Shown piece by piece: positions 6,370 through 12,632 of a stretch of 12,632 bases of DNA. The position numbers and the translations under genes were made by a program. Location of the stretch: assembly GCA_047975785.1 (NCBI GenBank), contig JBKEEC010000152.1, positions 1 to 12,632 on the forward strand, given 5' to 3'. Source of the DNA: JACXVD01 sp047975785. GTDB lineage: Bacteria; Pseudomonadota; Alphaproteobacteria; Sphingomonadales; Sphingomonadaceae. A model generated the notes under the pieces. It was not told the origin of the DNA. It saw only the letters and a program-made list of their open reading frames with translations, and did no database searches. The number at the start of each line of letters is the position of its first letter. The stretch's first letter is position 1.

Positions 6370-6949
6370 CGCGCGCAAACAGGCGTTTTATCAGTTTGCG
6401 CGCGATCAATGCCATGGTGATAATAATCACCAGCAGGATACAGGCGACTATTCCGGCAAGCGCCGGATAGGTGTAAATCACCCATAACAGGCCGAAAGAG
6501 GCGACATCTTCTCCGGTAGATACGGCAATATTGCTCATTGGCTCTGGACTGGTGTTGACCAGCGCGCGTGCGCCTGCCTTGCTGCTATGGGCAAGCAGGG
6601 CACCGCCTCCGCCCAGAATAAAGGCGGCAATCTGTGCCACCGGGTCAGACGGATCGACTATGGCCAGAGACAGCAAGGCGCCGCCAATGGGCCGGAAAAA
6701 TGTGTTGACCGTATCCCATAACGAATCAACCCACGGCACCTTGTCAGCCAGAAATTCACAACTCGCGGCAAAGCCCGCCAGGCCGATCACCCGGTAATCT
6801 GCCAGCACTTGCAGGCTTTGCAGATGATCAGGCAAGGGAAGGGCACCCAGACGCATCGCCAGTCCGGTGGCAAAAATGCACAGATAAAGCCGCCATCCGG
6901 CCAGCAGGCTTACGCTTGCGGCGATGCCCAGTATTTCGACTGCGCTCAT
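6347..6949 (-). CDS. DUF4126 domain membrane protein
   Basis: A 200-residue inner-membrane protein that fits the DUF4126 family of unknown function. Hydrophobic segments are visible at about 5-30 (GIAASVSLLAGWRLYLCIF), 50-66, 85-98, 104-120 and 150-182, so four to five membrane spans. Small-residue and Gly-rich stretches (LAGWR, IGGALLSLA, LGGGGALLAH) are characteristic. The C-terminus is basic (RKLIKRLFAREK), which by the positive-inside rule puts it in the cytoplasm. AGGGA is 3 bases before the ATG, a tight spacing. It follows the MaoC-like gene by 33 bases on the same strand, so the two are probably co-transcribed. No function is assigned to the family. Confidence 0.82.
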   Translation of the reverse strand: MSAVEILGIAASVSLLAGWRLYLCIFATGLAMRLGALPLPDHLQSLQVLADYRVIGLAGFAASCEFLADKVPWVDSLWDTVNTFFRPIGGALLSLAIVDPSDPVAQIAAFILGGGGALLAHSSKAGARALVNTSPEPMSNIAVSTGEDVASFGLLWVIYTYPALAGIVACILLVIIITMALIARKLIKRLFAREKPDQTG

Positions 6950-6982
6950 TTCCCTGTCATTTCATCATGCCCCATGCTGCTG

Positions 6983-7432
6983 TCAGACGAAAAACAGCGT
7001 TACCCACTCACACACCAGAGCAGGCTTTGGCTCATTCTCTATCTCGACCTCGACGCCGAGGGTCTGCTGCCACTGTCCCGGTTTTTTCTCGACCAGATCC
7101 AGAAGGGTCCAGTGCGAACGAATCCGCTTGCCTGACCTGACAGGAGAGACAAAACGCAGTGAATTAAAGCCGTAGTTCACGCCCATTTGCACATTGTCTG
7201 CTCTGGGCATATCGGAGTTTTCCAGCAACCAGGCCAGCGATGATACAGTCAGAAAACCGTGGGCGACTGTTCCGCCAAAGGGTGAAGAAGCGGCGGCTTC
7301 GGGATCAACATGGATAAACTGGTGATCCCCGGTGGCATCAGCGAACTGGTTGATCCGGTCCTGCCCGATTTCAAGCCATTCGGATTGACCCAGCACTTTG
7401 CCAGTATAGTCTGCCAGTTCCTGCGGTGTCAC
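6983..7432 (-). CDS. MaoC family (R)-specific enoyl-CoA hydratase-like protein
   Basis: A 149-residue single hot-dog-fold protein of the MaoC dehydratase family, which adds water to trans-2-enoyl-CoA. The hydratase signature is intact: FADATGDHQFIHVD, with the Asp and His expected to be catalytic, followed by FGGTVAHGFLTVSSL. The frame is open upstream to 7501, but a GTG at 7432 is preferred: it has GGGGGA seven bases before it, and the product then begins TPQELADYTGK, as relatives do. Members of this type can supply (R)-3-hydroxyacyl-CoA for PHA synthesis (PhaJ), but many have other roles, so the link with phaZ nearby is only suggestive. A direct repeat lies 18 bases upstream of the start. 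Confidence 0.9.
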   Translation of the reverse strand: MTPQELADYTGKVLGQSEWLEIGQDRINQFADATGDHQFIHVDPEAAASSPFGGTVAHGFLTVSSLAWLLENSDMPRADNVQMGVNYGFNSLRFVSPVRSGKRIRSHWTLLDLVEKKPGQWQQTLGVEVEIENEPKPALVCEWVTLFFV

Positions 7433-7450
7433 TTGCGATCCCCCAAACAC

Positions 7451-7473
7451 TTGTGAGCAAGGATTGTGAGCAA
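7451..7473. repeat. 10-base direct repeat upstream of the MaoC-like gene
   Basis: TTGTGAGCAA occurs at 7451-7460 and again at 7464-7473, a 13-base period. On the minus strand it reads TTGCTCACAA twice and lies just ahead of the GTG start at 7432. It could be a tandem regulator site or a slippage product. Confidence 0.6.
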
Positions 7474-7527
7474 AGATGATAAGGCGAGGAACATGGCGCA
7501 AATCTGCGCTTATGGCAAATGTCTGGC

Positions 7528-7557
7528 CCTGATAAAGAGCAGCCTGATAAAGAACAG
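7528..7557. repeat. 15-base tandem repeat between ligase and MaoC-like genes
   Basis: CCTGATAAAGAGCAG (7528-7542) is followed directly by CCTGATAAAGAACAG (7543-7557), differing at one base. It sits 18 bases past the ligase stop, in the 143-base spacer 7433-7575, which otherwise shows no gene. Confidence 0.85.
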
Positions 7558-7575
7558 GGTGTGTTCAATCCTGAG

Positions 7576-8952
7576 TCACCCTGCTCTGGCAGAGGGGGGC
7601 CCTGCCGGGTCATCTGCATGTTTATGCCCGACAATAATGCGCCGGGGTGCGCCAAGGCGCCGGGAGTAACTCCACAGCCCGATTTGCAGCCCTACCAGCA
7701 TCAGCACAAAGGGCTGATAGGCGATTCCCTGGAAGAGCGACCCGACAAGATAGATGATCTGCGCCACTTGCAGGCCTGATGCCAGCGGTGCAATCCACAT
7801 TGTGCGCGGATCATCCCGCTTGCGCCACTGTCGGCGAACCACCTCCATCTGCCAGACCCCCAGCAGATGAATCCACAACCACAGGGCCAGCCCTGGCCAG
7901 CCTTGTTCGCCCAGCATTTCGAATATGGCCGAGTGGTAGGCACGGCCTTCATCCGTCACATCCTGATATTCAATGGCGGTGGTGTTTCCGTCCTGTTCGG
8001 ACACAGGCATTTTATAGGTGAACTTGTTGCTGCGATAGGCATCAAACCCGCCGCCCATGGGGTTTTGCTTTACATAGTCCAGAGTCCATTGCCACACAGC
8101 AACACGCGTGGAAGCACTTTGATCGCCCGAATGGGTTTCGATCGTGGACATCCGTTCATAATAACTTTGCGGCAGGAAAGGCAGGGCCATGATCACCAGT
8201 GCGGCTCCGCCCCCGATAAAGAGCAGGCGGCGTTTGGTATCGCGCAGCATCAGCAATGCCAGCACCCCGATACAGATCAGGCCGGTGCGGGCCTCTGTTC
8301 CTATCGGGATCAGCAGGCAGGAAAAGACCATGGCTCCGCCAAACAGTCTGACACGCCAGTCTGGCGGAAAAATTGTGCCATATTTCATCAGCCACAGAAT
8401 CAGGGGAATAATGGCTATGGCGACAGTTGCCAGTGTCGAACTTTCATATATGCCGCTATTGTCGTTCACAAACAGATAGAGCGAGCCATATCCGCCGCCG
8501 CCCAGCACGGTCTTGATCCCGGCATTGATAATAATTGCCCCTGCGGTCAGAACCATGACCAGAAGCGCAGCTTCGATCCGGAGGCGGGTGCGCAATGTCA
8601 GGGGCAAAAATATCGCGAAAACAAGCGCCTTCCAGACCCATGACCATTTTCCCTGTGCCTCCACAGGAAAATCGGCATTCATGGTGGTCCAGCCACAATA
8701 GAGCAGCAGGGCCAGCAACAGTCCCTGACGAAAAGTGAAGCGGCTCCCCGCTTTGGAATCGGTAAACAGCCACCCGGCAAAGGCGGCGCAAAAGGCGATC
8801 AGCGAAACAGGGACGGCCGCCGTAAGCGCCCAGCCGATTTTCTGTGGTGAGAGTATGTCGATATAGAGATAGGCCAGAACCCAGATATAAGGGCGCCGCA
8901 ATCCGAGGACCAGAAATACCCCGATAAAACAGAGAAGGGCCAGATCCAGCAT
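7576..8952 (-). CDS. Probable O-glycosylation/O-antigen ligase, exosortase A-associated
   Basis: A 458-residue polytopic membrane protein of the O-antigen ligase/polymerase (Wzy/WaaL-like) superfamily. I recognise it as the exosortase A-associated type (the TIGR03097 group) from its N-terminal block RPYIWVLAYLYIDILSPQKI and LTAAVPVSLIAF. About ten membrane segments are visible. A long loop near residues 270-345 (SYYERMSTIETH, NPMGGGFDAYRS, RAYHSAIFEMLGEQG) carries the conserved polar residues of the family, including the usual His before the next helix. The expected role is polymerising or transferring lipid-linked sugar at the periplasmic face of the inner membrane, for exopolysaccharide or protein glycosylation. 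The actual acceptor is unknown. The start codon lies 3 bases after the stop of the small membrane protein gene, so the two are translationally close. Confidence 0.88.
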   Translation of the reverse strand: MLDLALLCFIGVFLVLGLRRPYIWVLAYLYIDILSPQKIGWALTAAVPVSLIAFCAAFAGWLFTDSKAGSRFTFRQGLLLALLLYCGWTTMNADFPVEAQGKWSWVWKALVFAIFLPLTLRTRLRIEAALLVMVLTAGAIIINAGIKTVLGGGGYGSLYLFVNDNSGIYESSTLATVAIAIIPLILWLMKYGTIFPPDWRVRLFGGAMVFSCLLIPIGTEARTGLICIGVLALLMLRDTKRRLLFIGGGAALVIMALPFLPQSYYERMSTIETHSGDQSASTRVAVWQWTLDYVKQNPMGGGFDAYRSNKFTYKMPVSEQDGNTTAIEYQDVTDEGRAYHSAIFEMLGEQGWPGLALWLWIHLLGVWQMEVVRRQWRKRDDPRTMWIAPLASGLQVAQIIYLVGSLFQGIAYQPFVLMLVGLQIGLWSYSRRLGAPRRIIVGHKHADDPAGPPSARAG

Positions 8953-8955
8953 GGA

Positions 8956-9174
8956 TCAGCTACCTGCCTCATCGGTATTATGCCTGTCCGTTCCGCTGTT
9001 ACCGGAAAGATGATTCTGCCGCTGGCGAGGGTGATCCCCCGTGCTCATATCCCCTGTATCCGTCAGGGGGGCGCTCTCATCGGTTTCTTCATCCAGATCA
9101 TCGCGCGTCAACAGACGATACAAGGCTATCAGGATCAGCCCGTGCGTAAGTGCAAGAGAAAAATAATCGATCAC
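8956..9174 (-). CDS. Small single-helix membrane protein before the ligase
   Basis: A 72-residue protein starting at GTG, with AGGA 10 bases upstream. Residues 2-22 (IDYFSLALTHGLILIALYRLL) form one membrane helix. The rest is a hydrophilic tail rich in Asp, Glu, Ser and Thr, beginning TRDDLDEETDE. No catalytic motif is seen. Its stop lies 3 bases before the ligase start, so the pair is surely one transcript and the protein may be a partner of the ligase or of the XrtA polysaccharide machinery. The coding potential rests on the membrane helix, the tight operon spacing and the absence of any other use for this stretch. I have no family name for it. Confidence 0.68.
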   Translation of the reverse strand: MIDYFSLALTHGLILIALYRLLTRDDLDEETDESAPLTDTGDMSTGDHPRQRQNHLSGNSGTDRHNTDEAGS

Positions 9175-9271
9175 CGGTATGTGGTCCTGACGAGCATATC
9201 CTTATTGTTACCATGGCCTATCACCATGGAGTTGACGCGACGTTAAACTTGTTTTGCCATAGGTCTGCTCC
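9175..9271. promoter_or_regulatory. Divergent promoter region of the XrtA-associated genes
   Basis: This 97-base gap separates the minus-strand ligase operon from the plus-strand glycosyltransferase. It contains ACCATGG twice (9210-9216 and 9223-9229; 13-base period, each copy holding the palindrome CCATGG). A TTGACG (9232-9237) could be a -35 for the plus strand, but no good -10 stands 16-18 bases later. Both operons must start here unless they have internal promoters. Confidence 0.4.
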
Positions 9272-10501
9272 ATGACAAAAGTTTTGCATGTTCTTGATCA
9301 TTCGCTGCCGCTGCATAGTGGATATACTTTTCGCACACGCGCGATCCTGAAGGCGCAGCAGGCTGTGGGGCTGGATGTCCGGGGCATTACCGGCCTGCGG
9401 CATCAGTCCGGCAGTTCTGAAGTTGAAAAAGCCGACGGCCTGACCTTCTATCGCACGCAGGGCGATGTGTCCGGCCCGTCAGGGATGCGGGAGTGGCGCG
9501 AGATCAGCCGCTTTGCTGACAATATCGACCGGGTGATAAAGGAGTGGAAGCCGGATATTCTCCATGCTCATTCTCCGGCGCTGTGCGGCCATGCGGCCTT
9601 GCGCGCCGCGCGCCGCCACGGATTGCCTCTGGTTTACGAGATTCGCGCCTTCTGGGAAGATGCTGCCGTCGGGAACGGGACAGGACGGGAAGGGTCGCTC
9701 AAATACAAAATGACCCGTATGCTGGAAAACCGGGTCATCAGTGCAGCAGATGCGGTGTTTACGATCTGTCACGGATTGCGTGATGATCTGATTGCGCGCG
9801 GATTTGGAGCAGGAAAAATCGGTGTGTCTCCCAACGGGGTTGATATGACACTGTTTGGCACGCCCCCCGTGCGCGATCAGGCTCTGGCGGCGAAACTGGG
9901 CCTCACACATGGCCCGGTTATCGGATTTATCGGCAGTTTCTATGACTATGAAGGACTGGATGACCTGATTGCCGCCATGCCCCGCTTGCTGGAGCAGCAG
10001 CCGGATGCACAATTATTGCTGGTAGGGGGCGGACCCATGGATGGCCGTCTGCGCGCACAGGCAGCTGAATCCAGTGCGCAAAGTGTCATTCACTTTACCG
10101 GCCGGGTGCCGCATTCCAGTGTGGAATCCTGCTATTCGCTGATTGATATCCTTGCCTATCCTCGCAAGTCGAGCCGGCTGACCGATCTGGTTACTCCGCT
10201 GAAACCGCTGGAGGCAATGGCGCAAGGGAGACTGGTTGCCGCATCGGATGTCGGTGGTCACCGGGAATTGATTCAGGATGGAAAAACCGGGGTTCTGTTC
10301 CCTGCGGATGACCCGGAAGCCCTTGCCGACATATTGGCATCCCTGTGCCGGCAGCCTGATATGTGGAGCGGGATTTGCGCAACAGCGCGCGATCACGTTG
10401 CCCGCAACCATGACTGGGCCTGCAATGTGGACCGTTATCAAGTCGTTTACCAAACCCTGATAGGTCCGGGAAATGACAAGACCTTGCCGGAAGCCGCGTA
10501 A
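9272..10501 (+). CDS. Family 4 glycosyltransferase, exosortase A-associated
   Basis: A 409-residue retaining GT-B glycosyltransferase (GT4 type), cytoplasmic, transferring a nucleotide-sugar unit to a growing lipid-linked glycan. The start, VLHVLDHSLPLHSGYTFRT, is the hallmark of the PEP-CTERM/exosortase A-associated TIGR04063 group. The N-terminal domain carries DILHAHSPALCGHAAL. The C-terminal domain carries GFIGSFYDYEGLDDLI, LLLVGGGPM, the donor-site region LKPLEAMAQGRLVAASDVGG and then GKTGVLFPADDPEAL. The ATG has only a weak AGG upstream. The sugar and acceptor cannot be deduced. It is divergent from the ligase operon and probably co-transcribed with the acidic membrane protein 41 bases downstream. 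The exosortase itself is not in view. Confidence 0.93.
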   Translation: MTKVLHVLDHSLPLHSGYTFRTRAILKAQQAVGLDVRGITGLRHQSGSSEVEKADGLTFYRTQGDVSGPSGMREWREISRFADNIDRVIKEWKPDILHAHSPALCGHAALRAARRHGLPLVYEIRAFWEDAAVGNGTGREGSLKYKMTRMLENRVISAADAVFTICHGLRDDLIARGFGAGKIGVSPNGVDMTLFGTPPVRDQALAAKLGLTHGPVIGFIGSFYDYEGLDDLIAAMPRLLEQQPDAQLLLVGGGPMDGRLRAQAAESSAQSVIHFTGRVPHSSVESCYSLIDILAYPRKSSRLTDLVTPLKPLEAMAQGRLVAASDVGGHRELIQDGKTGVLFPADDPEALADILASLCRQPDMWSGICATARDHVARNHDWACNVDRYQVVYQTLIGPGNDKTLPEAA

Positions 10502-10542
10502 CCGGCGCTTACGGCAGGGCAAGAGCAACAGGGAAAGACTTC

Positions 10543-12632
10543 GTGGAAATCAGATCCAGGATGAACAAGGCCAGATCAACTGCCAGATCCCGCAAGGTGC
10601 CGGTTAGCGCGCATCCTGCATTTCCGGCGATTGTCGCATTGTGGTTTGCCTCCTTACTGGGTCTGGGCAGCCTGATGTTGTCCAGCGCACTGGTTGACGG
10701 GCTGGTTTCAGCAATTGGCATCGGGGCGATTATTTCGCCGCTGTCACCTCCTGTCAGTGTGGCTGGCCGTATCCTGATTGCCCTGATTGCAGGTGCCATG
10801 GGGGCGGGAATCGGCGTAGTGGTCGCCCGCAAGGTGGTTGAGGCCAGCTCCGATGAGGATTCATCCCACCCTGGCGCTTCTTCTTTTTCAGGCCAGAAGG
10901 CTGAAAAACGTCCGATCTTCGCCCGCGAAGAACTTGGCTCGGACAGTTTTGATGCTCCGGTCGAGGATGAATATACAGCGCAGCCGCATCCGGGACGACG
11001 CAGGGCCCTGTCCGTTACGAATGAAAGTGGCCGCAGCGAATATTTTGATGCCGTTCCATTGCCGGGAAGCGGAGCTTTTGACACATCCGAAGCCGAAGCG
11101 TCTGGTCTGAATCATTTTGACTATCCTGACGAGCCGGAGAAGCAGGATATTTCTGTGCTTCGTAACAATAATGGCGATGATGGCGCGCAAACCCTCGATG
11201 TGCTGGATGTCGAGACGCTTGAGCTGGAAAGTCTAGATCCGGAGATTCTTGAGCCGCAGAGTTTTGGGCCGGAGAGTTTTGGGCAAGCCAGTGCATCAGA
11301 AGCATTTACGCTGGATGTGCAGGCTGAAGACACGGCCTCCGATTTCGGGACAGAAATGCAATCATTCCGGTCGATGGAGCAGGAGGACAATCAGGGGGTG
11401 AAGCCCTTTGCTCCCGATGCTCCTGATGCGCCTGTTTTTGCCCCGTCATTTGCTCCGCCAGTCGCTCCGCCCGTTGCTGATGAGGTTGCTGATAACCGGG
11501 TAGTCCTGTCTTCTGATAGCCGGGCCTCTGATAGTTTGCCTGCTGATAGTGGCTCCGTTGATAATGCGCCCTGCGATGTCGTGTCTTCTGACATTGCCAG
11601 GCTCATGCGGGGCCTGCGCGATTCGGTGGTGGCACCGGCAGACGAAATTCAGATATTTGACGCTTCCGTTGCAGGTGAAGAGGCTGACCCGGAACCGGAT
11701 TTTCCTGAAGAGGAGCCGGTTGCCGAAGACGAAGCCTGTATTCAGCCCCGTATGTCGGGTCAGGTGTCGGGCGTGCCTCATGCCCTGTCTGCCCACCAGC
11801 CTCAGATTCCCGTGCATATGCAGGAGATGAAGCCGGTTGAAACCCGCCCTCTGTCCGAATTGGGGATCGCCGAACTGGTCGAGAGATTTTCCAATGCTCT
11901 TGATCGTCAGAAATCCATGGCACCGGCAAATGAAGAAGAAGTGCCGCGGGATGCCGAAGGTTTTTATCCCGATGTCTCCCCATCATCTGACGATACCGTG
12001 GCCCTGCACAGGGCAGAGGAGGACGGCGCAGATCCGCTTTCTTCTGAAACAGAGCAGGATCAGCCAGACTATTTTCCTGCCCCTTCGGGACAAATGGTTG
12101 CGCCAGATATGCCAGAACCCGAACAGGATATGACGGATTACGCACCCATTCCGTTTACGCGCGAAGCCTCGCGGAACATCCGGGATGCGGCCAGTATTGA
12201 GGCTGGTGGAGACAGTGAAAACGCTGTCTTTGCGCCATCTGCTCCTTCCTTTCCGAAGCCGGATTCACTGCCGATAGCGCTTCGGCCACTGGATATCGAA
12301 GATGAGGCGGAAGAAAATGATGCTGCCGAGGATATGGCCAATCTTTCCCTGAATATAGATTCGCGCCCGCGCCTGTTTGGCTCACCTGTTGATCCGGGTG
12401 CAAATGGTCTGGACGGGACATTTGATGCGGGAATTGCCCAGGCGGCTGTCATTGGTGAAGCAGCGTCAGCCGTTGAGCCGGAGCAGACCAATGAGCCGGA
12501 TCAGGAAAATGCTCTGGAAAACGGGCAGGAAAGCGAAAGCGAGGCCGAAGAAGAAGGCTATAGTTCGCTGCTTGATATGAAAAGCCGGCTGAAGCAGGCT
12601 GCTGGCAGGGATTTTGTTCGCATCGAGGATGA
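10543..12632 (+). CDS. Membrane-anchored acidic low-complexity protein (partial, runs off the window)
   Basis: An uninterrupted frame of 696 codons with no stop before the window ends. GTG 10543 is taken as the start because AGGGA lies 8 bases upstream; ATG 10561 is the alternative, removing six residues. Residues 1-18 are Arg/Lys-rich. Hydrophobic helices lie at about 28-47 and 76-96, with a less certain one between. From about 100 on the chain is acidic and rich in Asp, Glu, Pro, Ala and Ser, without a recognised fold. Two pentad-repeat tracts lie at 221-250 and 323-352. Short possible amphipathic helices are at about 349-360 and 437-456 (LSELGIAELVERFSNAL). Near the end comes GYSSLLDMKSRL, then FVRIEDE. 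By the positive-inside rule the tail is cytoplasmic. It follows the glycosyltransferase by 41 bases with no terminator. Function unknown; I have a vague memory of similar sphingomonad hypothetical proteins. Confidence 0.85.
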   Translation, partial: MEIRSRMNKARSTARSRKVPVSAHPAFPAIVALWFASLLGLGSLMLSSALVDGLVSAIGIGAIISPLSPPVSVAGRILIALIAGAMGAGIGVVVARKVVEASSDEDSSHPGASSFSGQKAEKRPIFAREELGSDSFDAPVEDEYTAQPHPGRRRALSVTNESGRSEYFDAVPLPGSGAFDTSEAEASGLNHFDYPDEPEKQDISVLRNNNGDDGAQTLDVLDVETLELESLDPEILEPQSFGPESFGQASASEAFTLDVQAEDTASDFGTEMQSFRSMEQEDNQGVKPFAPDAPDAPVFAPSFAPPVAPPVADEVADNRVVLSSDSRASDSLPADSGSVDNAPCDVVSSDIARLMRGLRDSVVAPADEIQIFDASVAGEEADPEPDFPEEEPVAEDEACIQPRMSGQVSGVPHALSAHQPQIPVHMQEMKPVETRPLSELGIAELVERFSNALDRQKSMAPANEEEVPRDAEGFYPDVSPSSDDTVALHRAEEDGADPLSSETEQDQPDYFPAPSGQMVAPDMPEPEQDMTDYAPIPFTREASRNIRDAASIEAGGDSENAVFAPSAPSFPKPDSLPIALRPLDIEDEAEENDAAEDMANLSLNIDSRPRLFGSPVDPGANGLDGTFDAGIAQAAVIGEAASAVEPEQTNEPDQENALENGQESESEAEEEGYSSLLDMKSRLKQAAGRDFVRIED
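11203..11292 (+). repeat. Pentad-encoding tract 1 (six 15-base units)
   Basis: Six successive five-residue units read LDVET, LELES, LDPEI, LEPQS, FGPES and FGQAS. Each starts with Leu or Phe and most end in Ser, Thr or Ile. The last units share TTTGGG and GAGAGT or CAGAGT at 15-base spacing, which suggests tandem duplication followed by drift. The pattern resembles, but does not clearly match, the classical A(D/N)LxX pentapeptide repeat. Confidence 0.6.
11509..11598 (+). repeat. Pentad-encoding tract 2 (six 15-base units)
   Basis: Six five-residue units read SSDSR, ASDSL, PADSG, SVDNA, PCDVV and SSDIA, with Asp always third. At DNA level GAT or GAC recurs every 15 bases, several times within GATAGT or GATAGC. 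The consensus differs from tract 1, so the two arose separately or have diverged beyond recognition. Confidence 0.55.

Noticed and set aside
7451..7557. CRISPR-like or origin iteron array in the 7433-7575 spacer
   Set aside because: There are only two copies of each short repeat, of different sequence and spacing, with no spacers, DnaA boxes or AT-rich unwinding region.
7867..8643. 258-codon open frame antisense to the ligase
   Set aside because: The translation is Gln, His and Gly-rich with no domain, while the opposite strand encodes a coherent polytopic membrane protein.
10509..11084. Several Ser/Arg-rich minus-strand frames over 10509-12491
   Set aside because: They are fragments shadowing the uninterrupted plus-strand frame from 10543. 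Their apparent Ser-rich repeats are the complement of its Asp/Glu/Ser codons.

Overview
The window looks like chromosomal DNA of an alphaproteobacterium, most likely of the order Sphingomonadales. The grounds are a pair of exosortase-A (XrtA)-associated polysaccharide genes, an intracellular polyhydroxyalkanoate (PHA) depolymerase, orphan Flp pilins, moderately high GC, and a palindromic intergenic element of a type I remember as common in alphaproteobacteria. Genus cannot be fixed by eye. There is no phage, insertion sequence or CRISPR array.

Left part (1-2600): an OmpW-type porin (minus) with its own terminator, dCTP deaminase dcd (plus), tRNA-Thr(UGU) (plus), tRNA-Arg(ACG) (minus) and a MutT-type Nudix hydrolase (minus). 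Dcd and MutT both act on the nucleotide pool. A composite hairpin element lies beyond the ompW terminator; a second copy lies after the M48 protease gene.

Middle (2688-7432): two Flp/Tad-type prepilin genes (plus; the first encodes only 59 aa), the second ending in a Ser/Thr/Gly repeat tail and followed by a strong terminator. Next come a lipoprotein M48 metalloprotease with a C-terminal LysM-like domain (minus), PHA depolymerase phaZ (plus, TTG start), a DUF4126 membrane protein (minus) and a MaoC-like hydratase (minus, GTG start).

Right part (7576-12632): a probable XrtA-associated O-glycosylation/O-antigen ligase and a small one-helix membrane protein just before it (minus), divergent from an XrtA-associated family-4 glycosyltransferase (plus). 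The glycosyltransferase is followed, probably in the same operon, by a very long open frame that leaves the window without a stop. It encodes a membrane-anchored protein with a long acidic, low-complexity tail containing two tracts with a five-residue period. No exosortase and no PEP-CTERM substrate is visible here, so this is only part of, or detached from, an XrtA locus.

The most interesting items are the two-copy composite hairpin element, whose loop is conserved while its stems change in a compensated way; the truncated acidic membrane protein; and the repeat-tailed Flp pilin. All calls are from reading the sequence; no database search was run.
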